A DNA stretch of 64,000 nucleotides from assembly GCA_031257015.1 (NCBI GenBank), contig JAIRPK010000053.1, positions 1-64,000 on the forward strand, read 5' to 3'. The notes under the pieces were generated by a model. It ran no database searches and was not told the DNA's origin. It was given only the letters and a program-made list of their open reading frames with translations. The position numbers and the translations under genes were made by a program. This stretch comes from Tannerellaceae bacterium. GTDB taxonomy: Bacteria > Bacteroidota > Bacteroidia > Bacteroidales > Tannerellaceae. Below are positions 17,872 to 27,281 of this stretch, piece after piece; within the stretch, counting starts at the first letter, position 1; the number at the start of each line of letters is the position of its first letter.

Positions 17872-19305
17872 ATGAATTTAGAAGACAATTCGCGCCGTTC
17901 ATTTCTGAAGCAGGCGCTTGTAGCATCAGCCGTTACGGCAATTCCTTCGATTCGTACATCAGCGCTGTCCTCAACGCCGGTCGTCCCCAGAGTAAGCGCC
18001 AGCGACAAGGTTAACCTGGCGCTCGTCGGCATAGGCAACCGCGGCGGCGAGATAGCCAACGAGTTTATCAAGACCGGGTTGTGCAACATCGTCGCCCTCT
18101 GCGACGTTGACATGGGCGCCAAGCATACCCAGGAGATTATTGCCAAATGCCCCGGCGTCCCCCAGTTTCAGGACTATCGCCAGATGTTCGACAAGATGGG
18201 GAAGAAGATAGACGCCATATCAGCAGGCGTTCCCGACCATGCCCACTTCCCGGTTGTGATGGAGGCGATGATGCGCAAGAAGCACGTTTATGTTGAGAAG
18301 CCCATGGCGCGGACGTTCAACGAAGTAGAGCTGATGATGAAAGGCGAGAAGAAATACGGCGTCATCACTCAGATGGGCAATCAAGGCCATTCTGAAGCCA
18401 ACTACTTCCAGTTCAAAGCCTGGTACGAAGCCGGCATCATCAAGGATGTAACAGCCGTAACGGCTCACATGAACAACTCGCGGCGCTGGCACTCATGGAA
18501 CCCGCGTATCAGCTCCTTCCCTGCCTCCGAGGCTGTGCCTTCGACGCTGAACTGGGACGTATGGCTTGGCGTCCGCAGCCATCATGATTATAACCATGAC
18601 TATGTGGGCGGTCAATGGCGCTGCTGGTACGATTTCGGCATGGGCGCCCTTGGCGACTGGGGCGCTCATATACTGGATACGGTACATGAGTTTCTCGACC
18701 TTGGCCTTCCATACGAAATTAATCCCACTTACCTGAAGGACCATAACATGTTCTTCTTCCCGATGTCCTCGACGATCGAATTTAAGTTTCCCTCTCGCGG
18801 CGCCCTTCCTCCGGTTGACATCACGTGGTACGACGGTCTGGACAACATCCCCGCCGTTCCTGAAGGTTATGGCATCTCCCAGCTCGATCCCAACATTCCC
18901 ACTGTTGCCGGCGGCAAGATTCAGCCTGCGAAGCTCAATCCCGGCAAGGAGATATACAGCAAGACCCTGACGTTCAAAGGCGGCTCGCACGGCAGCACGC
19001 TGTCGATCATTCCCGAAGAGCGTGCGAAGGAGATAGCTCCCAGTCTCCCCGAAGTGCCTCAAAGCACCTCCAACCACTATGCCAACTTCCTCCTTAGCTG
19101 CATAGGGAAGGAAAAGCCCCGCTCGCCATTCTCCATTGCCGGTCCGTTGAGCCAGGTGTTCTGCCTCGGCGTTCTGGCGCAGTGGACAGGGCAGCGCCTC
19201 CTCTTTGACCGCGCTTCAAAGCAGATAACCAACAATCCCCTTGCCAACCAGCTGCTGCGCGGCGAAGCCCCTCGTCCGGGTTGGGAGCAATACTATAACA
19301 TATAG
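17872..19305 (+). CDS. Exported Gfo/Idh/MocA family oxidoreductase
   Basis: A 477-aa NAD(P)-dependent oxidoreductase. The N-terminus carries a twin-arginine-like signal (SRRSFLKQALVASAVTAIP). The Rossmann fold follows (VNLALVGIGNRGGE), with the family motif VYVEKPMART near residue 140. Such proteins act on sugars and derivatives; some exported members act as glycosidases by an NAD redox mechanism. The substrate cannot be read from the sequence. A strong hairpin follows the stop. Confidence 0.88.
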   Translation: MNLEDNSRRSFLKQALVASAVTAIPSIRTSALSSTPVVPRVSASDKVNLALVGIGNRGGEIANEFIKTGLCNIVALCDVDMGAKHTQEIIAKCPGVPQFQDYRQMFDKMGKKIDAISAGVPDHAHFPVVMEAMMRKKHVYVEKPMARTFNEVELMMKGEKKYGVITQMGNQGHSEANYFQFKAWYEAGIIKDVTAVTAHMNNSRRWHSWNPRISSFPASEAVPSTLNWDVWLGVRSHHDYNHDYVGGQWRCWYDFGMGALGDWGAHILDTVHEFLDLGLPYEINPTYLKDHNMFFFPMSSTIEFKFPSRGALPPVDITWYDGLDNIPAVPEGYGISQLDPNIPTVAGGKIQPAKLNPGKEIYSKTLTFKGGSHGSTLSIIPEERAKEIAPSLPEVPQSTSNHYANFLLSCIGKEKPRSPFSIAGPLSQVFCLGVLAQWTGQRLLFDRASKQITNNPLANQLLRGEAPRPGWEQYYNI

Positions 19306-19339
19306 TTAAAGCGTAAAGAAAGAAAGAGTATATCAGGTA

Positions 19340-19375
19340 AGCTCCCCGCGGTTTCATAAAGGCCGGCGGGGAGCT
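19340..19375 (+). terminator. Terminator after the oxidoreductase gene
   Basis: A 10-bp perfect stem AGCTCCCCGC with its complement, a 16-nt loop and a short T-rich tail. Confidence 0.7.
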
Positions 19376-19434
19376 TTCATTTACATAAGTGGTGAATATT
19401 ATAAATAAGTAACGTATAAATTTGGATAAATCAT

Positions 19435-19706
19435 TATCTTTACCCCAACTCTCAAATACGCATGAAGATGCCCCCCGTTTGAGAGACCCGAACAGAAATA
19501 AAAGCGTTACGATATTATCCCTTGCATAGAAAATAGGCAATAATAAGCAAGCCGGGATAATAGGGGATAACGCTCTCCGCAATATGATTAATCTACTTCC
19601 ATCGAAGTATTTATACATAGAAGCGGGAGCCGTTCCCTTCATCAGGTTTGCAGGTGTTTGCCTATACCTCTATGCAGATGAAGACATGCGGTTCCCGCGT
19701 TTTTGC
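19435..19706 (+). ncRNA. Candidate structured non-coding RNA (about 260 nt)
   Basis: A TATCTTTA -7 box at 19435-19442 predicts a start near 19448. From there the sequence folds locally into four helices: CTCTCAAA with TTTGAGAG; GCGTTA with TAACGC enclosing TATTATCCC with GGGATAATA; TACTTC-CATC-GAAGTA; and a terminal hairpin GCGGGAGCCG with CGGTTCCCGC enclosing TTCATC/GATGAA, followed by GTTTTT. No ORF is supported on either strand. It lacks the SRP GGAAGGAAGC-type loop, RNase P core and tmRNA ends. A 6S-like or unknown sRNA remains possible; this is inference from structure only. Confidence 0.55.
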
Positions 19707-19842
19707 ACACACTAAATAATACATCACGGCTTAACATCGGAACCGGTTAAGCACCAAACACCTTCGCCCCCAAAGAGCAGTTCACTCCCCGGCAAGCATA
19801 AAACTAACATTCCGTACACTAACAAAAAGACATCGAATCACA

Positions 19843-21342
19843 ATGAAAATTACATCTATCATTATCCTGTTCCTGGCCATTCTCCCCCCTGCCAAGCCCA
19901 AGTCCCCACAACCGCAAAGCCCCATCTTCAGCATCACTACCTTCGATCAGGACGGCAAGGCATACTCCGGCGGCAATGGTTTCATAGTCGAATCAAGCGG
20001 AATCTGCGTAACTGGCTACCAGATCCTTGAAAACGCCTTCAGCGCCGAAGTAAAGATGCAGAACGGCGAAAAGCTCAAGCTTATGAACATTATAGACTAC
20101 GACGCAGATGCCGACATCATAAAATTCCGCCTCGCCTCATCCCCCAACCGCAGCTTCCCTACACTAAAAATCTCGCCCAGGCTGCCTTTACAGGGCGAAG
20201 ACATCCTGACCATAAACCCCTCATCAGGCTATACGACAGCCAAAGGCTCCATCACCACCGTAAGGAAGTTGCCCGGATATGGGCACGTTATCCAAACAAC
20301 CATGCCCATCCCCTCTGGAGGCATCGGCTCACCGGTAATAAACTCCAAAGGCGAAGTCATCGGCTTAGTCAGCAGCACGAGAATAAACCACAAATCCCCT
20401 GCCCTGACCTTCGCTGTCTCAATTATGAAACTTCAGCAACTGAACAAGACAAGAAACCTCCCCTTGTCAGACGTATCACAAAGCCCCCTGGAAACTCGCA
20501 ACGTCAAGCTTTCAAAGATTGCAATTAGCCGCGGCAACATCCAGCAAGCCACAAAGCATATCAACATCGAGCTTGAGAAGAACCCGGATAACCACGTCGC
20601 CTGGGAAGCCCTCGGCAATATATACTACAACATCGGCGAAATAGAAAACAGCATAAAATACTACGAAAAAGCCTATACACTCAAACCATCATACAGCAAC
20701 ATCCAGCGCTACGGCATAAGCGCCGCCACCCTTGGCGAATTGAGGAACGGCGACATGCAATATTTCAACCTCGCCTATAACCTCTTCAACGAACTCGTCC
20801 GCAACCGCCCACACCCCATTGCTTATTACCTAATTGGCGACCTCCTCTACAAATACATAATAATCTACGAGCGGCTCAATCCCATCAACCTGAGAAAAGC
20901 CCTCGATGCCCTAGACTACTCACTCCAGCTCCACCCCTTCTCAACCACCTACTGCAAGCGCGGCCTAATCAAGAATGCAATGAACGACATAGCCGGAGCA
21001 ATGGAAGACTATAATAATGCCATAGATGCCGACCCCCAAAACTGGGAAGCCTACCACCTGCGAGGGCAGCTGAAAGCATTCAAGATGAACAACCATGAGT
21101 CCGGAATCAGCGATGCCGAAACAGCCCTTCAGCTCAATCTCAAGTCAGCCAACGACATCAAAGCCACAATCCTCGCCTCGGAAGCTGAAATATACCTTTC
21201 AATGATGCTCCAAACCGGCGACGCAAGCTACATCCCCATTAGCGAAAACAAGCTCGACGAAGCATACCGCCTCACCGGCAACAGAGCCTACCTTGAACGC
21301 AAGCAGGAAATACGAATAGTCATGGCCAGCAACAAAGAATGA
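19843..21342 (+). CDS. Secreted trypsin-like (probably inactive) plus TPR protein
   Basis: A 499-aa exported protein: signal peptide (residues 1-17), a trypsin-like beta-barrel (about 30-205) and tetratricopeptide repeats (about 225-470, e.g. AWEALGNIYYNIGEIENSIK, GAMEDYNNAIDADPQNWEAY). In HtrA-like proteases the first catalytic residue is the His of TNYHV; here the equivalent is TGYQI, with Gln60. Asp (DADADIIKF) and Ser163 (GGIGSPV) equivalents remain. It is therefore probably a non-catalytic scaffold or binding protein in the periplasm. It stands alone downstream of the RNA candidate. Confidence 0.78.
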   Translation: MKITSIIILFLAILPPAKPKSPQPQSPIFSITTFDQDGKAYSGGNGFIVESSGICVTGYQILENAFSAEVKMQNGEKLKLMNIIDYDADADIIKFRLASSPNRSFPTLKISPRLPLQGEDILTINPSSGYTTAKGSITTVRKLPGYGHVIQTTMPIPSGGIGSPVINSKGEVIGLVSSTRINHKSPALTFAVSIMKLQQLNKTRNLPLSDVSQSPLETRNVKLSKIAISRGNIQQATKHINIELEKNPDNHVAWEALGNIYYNIGEIENSIKYYEKAYTLKPSYSNIQRYGISAATLGELRNGDMQYFNLAYNLFNELVRNRPHPIAYYLIGDLLYKYIIIYERLNPINLRKALDALDYSLQLHPFSTTYCKRGLIKNAMNDIAGAMEDYNNAIDADPQNWEAYHLRGQLKAFKMNNHESGISDAETALQLNLKSANDIKATILASEAEIYLSMMLQTGDASYIPISENKLDEAYRLTGNRAYLERKQEIRIVMASNKE

Positions 21343-21531
21343 ACAAATGAACAGTAATTATATAGTAAGTTGAACTCGAAGCAACTCGCAGGACAACCAC
21401 ACGCTCACCAGCAAATGTCCCCATCAATTGCAGGAAGCTTTTTAAAGAAAAGAAAATACAAACTATTGAAAAGCCAGACACAGACATCCTCCTTCCATCT
21501 TTGAAGCAAAGACCGTTCATCGAAAAAACAC

Positions 21532-21539
21532 TACCTTTG
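21532..21539 (+). promoter_or_regulatory. -7 box for pfkA
   Basis: TACCTTTG, a perfect TAnnTTTG match 28 bp before the pfkA ATG. Confidence 0.5.
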
Positions 21540-21567
21540 GCTCATATTAAATTAATAAAAAGGTATT

Positions 21568-22548
21568 ATGTCACCAATCAAATGTATAGGACTTTTAACG
21601 TCAGGAGGCGACGCCCCCGGAATGAACGCAGCAATAAGAGCAGTAACACGTTCCGCCATCTACAACGGAATGACAGTAAAAGGAATTTACCGAGGCTACA
21701 AAGGATTAATCACCGGAGAGATAGTAGAATTTAAAACACAGAACGTAAGTAACATCATCCAACGCGGCGGCACCATCCTCAAGACAGCCCGCTGCATGGA
21801 ATTTAAAACCCCCGAAGGCCGCAAGCTCGCCTATGAAAACATAGTAAAAGAACAAATCGACGCCCTGGTTACCATCGGTGGCGACGGAACTCTAAGCGGA
21901 GCTCGCATCTTTGCGCAGGAATATAACATTCCCGTCGTCGGACTGCCAGGCACGATAGACAACGATTTATTCGGCACCGATGTCACCATAGGCTACGACA
22001 CCGCCCTGAACACCATAATGGAATGTGTGGACAAGATACGCGACACCGCCTCTGCTCACGAACGCCTCTTCTTCATTGAAGTCATGGGCCGAGACGCCGG
22101 CTTTCTGGCACTAAACGGCGCTCTAGCCTCAGGTGCAGAAGCCGCCATCATCCCGGAAATATCCACCGAGAAAGACCAGCTCTCCGAAATGATAGAACAA
22201 GGCATCCGAAAATCTAAAAACAGTAGCATCGTCCTCGTCGCCGAAAGCGAAATCACCGGCGGCGCCATGGGCATAGCCGAACGAGTAAAAAAAGAATACC
22301 CCGACTTTGACGTCCGTGTAACCATCCTCGGTCACCTCCAACGAGGAGGCTCTCCTTCTGCCCAAGACCGCATTATGGCCACTCGAATGGGCGCAGCCGC
22401 CATTGACGCCCTTTTGGAAGACCAGCGAAACGTAATGATCGGCATACAGAACGAGCAAATCGTATATGTTCCATTCTCCAAAGCTATCCGGAACGAAAAA
22501 GCCATAAATCGCGACTTGTTAAACGTACTCCGCATAACATCCAGCTGA
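21568..22548 (+). CDS. pfkA: ATP-dependent 6-phosphofructokinase
   Basis: A 326-aa glycolytic enzyme phosphorylating fructose 6-phosphate. [15 protein letters not shown] is N-terminal; IGGDGT (GGDGT at residues 104-108) and PGTIDND indicate ATP rather than pyrophosphate use, since PPi enzymes have GGDD and [18 protein letters not shown] and [15 protein letters not shown] are present. Its TGA stop abuts the TTG start of an ABC permease, so the three genes are probably one transcript, an unusual pairing. Confidence 0.96.
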   Translation: MSPIKCIGLLTSGGDAPGMNAAIRAVTRSAIYNGMTVKGIYRGYKGLITGEIVEFKTQNVSNIIQRGGTILKTARCMEFKTPEGRKLAYENIVKEQIDALVTIGGDGTLSGARIFAQEYNIPVVGLPGTIDNDLFGTDVTIGYDTALNTIMECVDKIRDTASAHERLFFIEVMGRDAGFLALNGALASGAEAAIIPEISTEKDQLSEMIEQGIRKSKNSSIVLVAESEITGGAMGIAERVKKEYPDFDVRVTILGHLQRGGSPSAQDRIMATRMGAAAIDALLEDQRNVMIGIQNEQIVYVPFSKAIRNEKAINRDLLNVLRITSS

Positions 22549-23571
22549 TTGAAACTAGTTCTCTACCCCACTCTCATATCGCTCCTCCTGCTGCTCTTCA
22601 CCCTATCCCTCGTTTATGGAGCCGTCTATATTCCAACAAGCAGTGTAATCGACATTCTCCTCGGCAAAGAGATAGAACGAGCAGCATGGCAAAGCATAGT
22701 ACTCCAATCGCGCCTGCCTCAAGCCATAACGGCTATGTTGGCAGGCGCTTCTCTTGGAGTAAGCGGCCTACTTCTCCAAACCTTCTTCCGCAACCCTCTG
22801 GCAGGTCCATCCATACTCGGCGTAAGTGACGGAGCCAACCTTGGTGTAGCCTTAATAATGCTCTTCTCCGTCAACCTGGAGCATCTTAACAGATATGCAG
22901 CAAGCGGCTATGCGGTAACAATCCTGGCAGCCATGAGCGGAGCAGGCATTATACTCTCCATCATACTATACTTCTCCTTCAAAGTCCGCAGCAACGTAAT
23001 GCTATTAATCATAGGCATCATGGTCGGCTACTTGACCTCCTCACTCATCTCCATTCTCAATTACTACGCCGCCGCCGACAAATTACGCAACTACGTCATC
23101 TGGGGACTTGGAAGCTTCTCTTCCGTCACCCTTGAACAGCTACCCTACTTCTCCGCCTGCACCCTCGGCGGCCTAGTCTTTGCCATCATGCTCATTAAAC
23201 CTTTGAATGCACTGCTTCTAGGGGAAAACTACGCAGCCAACCTTGGCGTGCGTATCAATCTTGTCCGCATACAAATACTATTCTGCACCGGCTTCCTCAC
23301 CGCCGCCACTACCGCCTTCTGCGGCCCCATCTCCTTCATCGGGCTGGCTGTCCCCCACATAGCCAGAATGACCCTAGGCTCATCCGACCATAAAGCCCTT
23401 CTGCCTGTCGTCCTCCTTTCAGGTGCAGCCGTTGCGCTGATATGTAACCTGCTGACCATCCTGCCCGGAACAGACATTACCCTCCCTCTCAACGCTGTAA
23501 CCTCCCTCATCGGCGCCCCCATAATTATCTACATCATCACCAACAGACGTAACATCCACTTCTTCAACTAA
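22549..23571 (+). CDS. FecCD-family ABC transporter permease
   Basis: A 340-aa inner-membrane permease with about 9-10 hydrophobic helices. Family motifs: SRLPQAITAMLAGASLGVSG, LLLQTFFRNPLAGPSILG and the cytoplasmic coupling segment CGPISFIGLAVPHIARM. The family imports iron siderophores, haem or cobalamin. The start is a TTG directly after the pfkA TGA (TGATTG), which implies translational coupling. No substrate-binding protein or TonB receptor gene is adjacent, so the substrate is unknown. Confidence 0.92.
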   Translation: MKLVLYPTLISLLLLLFTLSLVYGAVYIPTSSVIDILLGKEIERAAWQSIVLQSRLPQAITAMLAGASLGVSGLLLQTFFRNPLAGPSILGVSDGANLGVALIMLFSVNLEHLNRYAASGYAVTILAAMSGAGIILSIILYFSFKVRSNVMLLIIGIMVGYLTSSLISILNYYAAADKLRNYVIWGLGSFSSVTLEQLPYFSACTLGGLVFAIMLIKPLNALLLGENYAANLGVRINLVRIQILFCTGFLTAATTAFCGPISFIGLAVPHIARMTLGSSDHKALLPVVLLSGAAVALICNLLTILPGTDITLPLNAVTSLIGAPIIIYIITNRRNIHFFN

Positions 23572-23572
23572 C

Positions 23573-24556
23573 ATGAAGCCCATCCTGGAAGCCCGCGGAC
23601 TAAGCATAGGCTATGCAACCACACTCATACACAAAGACCTCAACTTAAATCTCTTCCCCGGCGAACTTACCTGCATCCTCGGTCTGAATGGCGCAGGCAA
23701 AACAACTCTCCTCCGCACCCTTTGCGGCTTTCTCCCAGCTCTCGAAGGGCAAATAATACTCGCCGGAAAACCGCTAAGCTCCTACACACCGAATCGGCTC
23801 TCCCTCACCATCGGCGTCGTCCTGACCGAGAATACCCACACAGGCGACCTCTCCGCTCACGATCTCGTCGCCCTTGGTCGCCATCCCCACACAGGCTTCT
23901 TCGGAGTTCTCAAAAAAGAAGACAACGAAATCATCGAACAATCCCTCAAAGCAGTCGGCATGTTACACAAAGGCAAACTGCTCACTTCCGAGATGAGCGA
24001 TGGAGAACGACAAAAGGTCATGATTGCAAAAGCGCTGTCTCAAGAATGTCCAATCATCATCCTTGACGAACCAACCGCATTCCTCGATGTGGGCAGCCGG
24101 ATTGAGAGTATGTTACTCCTCCGCAAGCTGGCCAAAGAGCAGAACAAAGCCATACTCATCTCAACACACGACATCGAACAAGCCATCCAAATGGCCGACA
24201 CCTTCTGGCTCCTTCGCAACAACTCTCAGCTCATCTGCGGCACGCCCGAAGACCTCATTCTAAACGGAGAAATAAACAGCTTCTTCGACAAAAACAACAT
24301 AACCTTCGACATTCATACCGGCAAGCTCTCCAGCCCTGCCCCCACTTCCCCGATTGGCATCGACGGAGATCCACTCGTCGCATACTGGCTCGGCAACGCC
24401 CTCGTCCGCAACCGCTTTAAACCATCGCCTCCCGGTCATAACTACCCCAACGTCGTTTGCAGCTGCAGCAGAAACTTCACCGTCATACTCCCAAACAACA
24501 TACACATTCCGGCACAATCCATATCCCATGTCCTTAACATTCTCCTTGCCCAATAA
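23573..24556 (+). CDS. ABC transporter ATP-binding protein (FecE-like) with C-terminal extension
   Basis: A 327-aa ATPase pairing with the FecCD permease. Walker A is GLNGAGKTT (about residues 39-47), signature MSDGERQK (an altered LSGGQ), Walker B IIILDEPTAFLD, and the switch His is in ISTHD. The ATPase core ends near residue 240; an extra segment of about 80 aa follows, containing CSCSRNF, which I do not recognise. It begins 1 bp after the permease stop. Confidence 0.9.
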   Translation: MKPILEARGLSIGYATTLIHKDLNLNLFPGELTCILGLNGAGKTTLLRTLCGFLPALEGQIILAGKPLSSYTPNRLSLTIGVVLTENTHTGDLSAHDLVALGRHPHTGFFGVLKKEDNEIIEQSLKAVGMLHKGKLLTSEMSDGERQKVMIAKALSQECPIIILDEPTAFLDVGSRIESMLLLRKLAKEQNKAILISTHDIEQAIQMADTFWLLRNNSQLICGTPEDLILNGEINSFFDKNNITFDIHTGKLSSPAPTSPIGIDGDPLVAYWLGNALVRNRFKPSPPGHNYPNVVCSCSRNFTVILPNNIHIPAQSISHVLNILLAQ

Positions 24557-25174
24557 GCACGCCACGGCACACCGCGAACAACATCCTTTACAACATAAAT
24601 CCAAAACAATAAACTGAACAGGCATAATAAAACAAACATCAGCTCCACAAAGGTTTAAAGCATATATAATGAGATAAACAACATAATAAGATAATAAACA
24701 AAAGCATCACAGGATAATTAGTTTAATACGCATAAAACATAAAAAACTTATTCACAGAATCAAAATATTTGGATTAATAACCTTGGAAAGACCTGATACA
24801 CAGAATTGAAAAGCAAATACTGGCAGAAAACCAAAGCATTTCAAGCAAAAGGCATAAATCATAATATCAAAACGATGAATTGGAGAAATTTAATATCTAA
24901 AACATATAATAAAAAGATTGCAAATTAAATCCCAACAAGATAATAAAGAAGATAAACAATATGATATATTATATAGCCGAAACAAAAGAAAAAATATATC
25001 AATAATATTACAAATAGAATATCAACAGCATATTAAAAACTTATACATTCAGCATTTAAAGTCACAAGCAGTTCGCCCGCAACAATGATTGACCATAAGC
25101 GGAGATCTTTTAATTAATACAAGCTGAGTTCCGAATAAAGCGGATATTTCCATAAATGATTTGGAATATGAACA
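24557..25174. other. Long AT-rich intergenic region
   Basis: About 600 bp of very AT-rich sequence without a supportable gene. Recurring AGATAATAAA-like and ACATAATAAG-like words hint at decayed tandem repeats, but I cannot establish a period. It leads into array 4. Confidence 0.5.
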
Positions 25175-25435
25175 AGGTCTCGGAAAGTCAACATTGATTC
25201 TCCGAGAGTCAACGGCGATTCTCAGAGAATCACGCTTGATACTCCGAGAGTCTCGGTTGATACTCCGAGAGTCAACGGTGATTCTCAGAGAGTATCATAC
25301 CGATTCTCGGAGAATCACGCTTGACTCTCCGAGAGTCTCGGTTGATTCTCCGGGAATCAACGGTGATTCTCGGAGAGTATCAAGCGACTCTCGGAGAATC
25401 ACCGTTGACTCTCCGAGAGTCACGATTGATGCACG
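25175..25435. repeat. Array 4: 21-bp palindrome array with about 85-bp higher-order repeat
   Basis: Eleven clear units start at 25196, 25217, 25238, 25259, 25280, 25302, 25323, 25344, 25365, 25386 and 25407, with degenerate copies at 25175 and 25425. The core is a 15-bp palindrome such as GATTCTCGGAGAATC. The order of variants in 25217-25301 is repeated in 25302-25385, including the 1-bp step between blocks, so a four-unit block was duplicated. Confidence 0.93.
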
Positions 25436-25603
25436 GAGCTTTTTTAAATATATAATAATGATGTCGCCTGCAAGCGACATTTGCGCTTAACCGTTTAAAA
25501 GACCTGACTGTGACAGAGGCTCTATCAGTTGGCTCTATGGCCGCTACTTCCGAGCAGCACGGTGAACTTGCAGCATCAGGTTTAATATCATGCGCAGGAT
25601 GAG

Positions 25604-25638
25604 AAAAAAAACCTCCCGAACTGTCACAATTCGGGAGG
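25604..25638 (-). terminator. Terminator of the sigma/anti-sigma/DUF4097 unit
   Basis: A 9-bp perfect stem CCTCCCGAA with its complement, a 9-nt loop and eight Ts on the minus strand, 24 bp after the stop at 25662. Confidence 0.9.
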
Positions 25639-25661
25639 CTGTATTAAAGTATAAATTGAAA

Positions 25662-26750
25662 TCACAACGCTTTTATGTTCAAGTTACTGTAACCGTTGCT
25701 GTCAAAGCTTATAAGGGCCGAGCCGCCGCCGTTAACCGTATAGGCTACATTCTCCTTCCGTTCGCTGTCCGACTTTCCATCCGCATTATTGACAAAATTC
25801 AGTCCGGTAAGCGCCACGTTTCCATACTTCAATCCGGTTGCTTGCACACGAAAAGCCGCCTTGGTTGATATTGAGATATTCACATTGGCGTATTTAGGCG
25901 AAACGCTTATTCGCTTGAAAGAAGCGTCAAGCTGCTTTATAGTGAGGTTGCCATAGTCAAGAGAGGCAACAGAAAGACCTTCTCGAAGATGTTCTATATC
26001 AATATTCCCATACTTAAATTCAAGTGCCGCCTCTCCGATTTCCTTCACCCCAAGATTCCCATAATGACTGTCCATGTCAAGCCGTTTGAATATGCCACCC
26101 TTCAAGTTAGAATATCGCGCATCCACCGCAAGCGTCTCTGCATTGCCGACAATGGCAGTGCCACAATAGCGCATTTCGATGGCAGCCTTTGCAAGATCTC
26201 CCAGGTTAACCTCGCTATAAGCAGCCTCCAGATCAAGGTCAGCCGCAAAGCTCCCTGCCGTAATCTTCCCATACTTCAGTTCAATGTTTGCTTTCCCGCC
26301 GGAACGTTCCGGTAGAGAAATACGCCCGTACTTTTGAGCCAAAGAGAAATCCAGATTAGACGGCATACTTACATAATAGCAGACTTCAATGCTGTTTTTC
26401 CCATTCCCGTCCCAGGATTGTTCTTTGAACACAGTAGTAGCCGAAACCGTATTGCCGCTTCTTTTATGCTCCACATTGACTCTGTCAAGATTAGCCTGCG
26501 CCTTGGCATCAGAAGAAGCCTTGGCAGTTATTTCCACCCGTATGGCGACTTCATTTTTACTCCAGTGCGAGATAGCAATGCTGCCGTAGCGATTGTCGAT
26601 AGAAAGTCGATCGTTACCATCGACTGTAAAGAAGAAGCTGTATTCCTTTTTTTTAATACTGTCGAATACATCCGCAAAAACATTCAAAGATGTGGCAAGC
26701 AAAACAGCCACGATAATAAATTTAAAGAAGAGATTTGTCTTCATATTCAT
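25662..26750 (-). CDS. Secreted DUF4097-like beta-repeat protein
   Basis: A 362-aa exported protein with a signal peptide (about residues 1-26; the ATG two codons inside could also be the start). The mature part is a run of short beta-strand repeats with recurring KYG, HYGN and YSNLK motifs, typical of DUF4097/adhesin-like beta-solenoids. Function is unknown. It is the third gene after an ECF sigma factor and a membrane protein, so it is probably part of that envelope-stress-type unit. Confidence 0.72.
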   Translation of the reverse strand: MNMKTNLFFKFIIVAVLLATSLNVFADVFDSIKKKEYSFFFTVDGNDRLSIDNRYGSIAISHWSKNEVAIRVEITAKASSDAKAQANLDRVNVEHKRSGNTVSATTVFKEQSWDGNGKNSIEVCYYVSMPSNLDFSLAQKYGRISLPERSGGKANIELKYGKITAGSFAADLDLEAAYSEVNLGDLAKAAIEMRYCGTAIVGNAETLAVDARYSNLKGGIFKRLDMDSHYGNLGVKEIGEAALEFKYGNIDIEHLREGLSVASLDYGNLTIKQLDASFKRISVSPKYANVNISISTKAAFRVQATGLKYGNVALTGLNFVNNADGKSDSERKENVAYTVNGGGSALISFDSNGYSNLNIKAL

Positions 26751-26767
26751 TTGTTTTTATTATTAAT

Positions 26768-27280
26768 TTATTCCATATCGCTCAATAGCTCCATTTGTTC
26801 GAGCATGAAAATAAGGCTCTCCAAGCTTCCATCATACTGCAGTTTCATTGCAAAAATGCCATTATCAGTGCATGACAATGTTGGAAAGATCTCCTCTTCA
26901 AATTCACGAACAGTTCGCACGACCTTACCAGCCTCCTCTGCAAGTTTTTGCAAGCTTTGTGAAGGCTTCGTTTCATACAAGCTATTAATGCGTTCCTCGA
27001 CATCATATACACGCATATTGTAATATTTGCGCAAAGCATCCATTTCTTCATCCACTTCACAGACGAAAACAATTCTTTTTTCAGGAGCCGATCGTGGGAC
27101 AAGAAGAAAAGTCAGCAAGCAAGCCGCCGCAAGAGTAGCGACAGCAGGGAATAAGTATCGACGAAGGAGTGGTCTCCTCCAGCGGTTAAGCTTGGTTTCA
27201 AAACGATTCAGATGACCTTGTTGGAGCGGAAGGTCAAAATCATCGCGATGCAGGTCAATAAATTTTTTAAGTTTATCCAT
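26768..27280 (-). CDS. Single-pass membrane protein, putative anti-sigma factor
   Basis: A 170-aa protein read from the ATG ending at 27280 (MDKLKKFIDLHRDDFD). The frame is open 23 codons further, but that region overlaps the sigma gene and the chosen start sits 1 bp after its stop. A short cytoplasmic N-terminus precedes one membrane helix (about residues 42-60) and a helical periplasmic domain. Position directly behind an ECF sigma gene suggests an anti-sigma role; no classical zinc motif is present. Confidence 0.65.
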   Translation of the reverse strand: MDKLKKFIDLHRDDFDLPLQQGHLNRFETKLNRWRRPLLRRYLFPAVATLAAACLLTFLLVPRSAPEKRIVFVCEVDEEMDALRKYYNMRVYDVEERINSLYETKPSQSLQKLAEEAGKVVRTVREFEEEIFPTLSCTDNGIFAMKLQYDGSLESLIFMLEQMELLSDME

Positions 27281-27281
27281 A

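Noticed and set aside
19094..19642. 182-codon minus-strand open frame over the oxidoreductase end and the RNA candidate
   Set aside because: Most of it is antisense to a well-supported gene; composition is not protein-like and it crosses a terminator.
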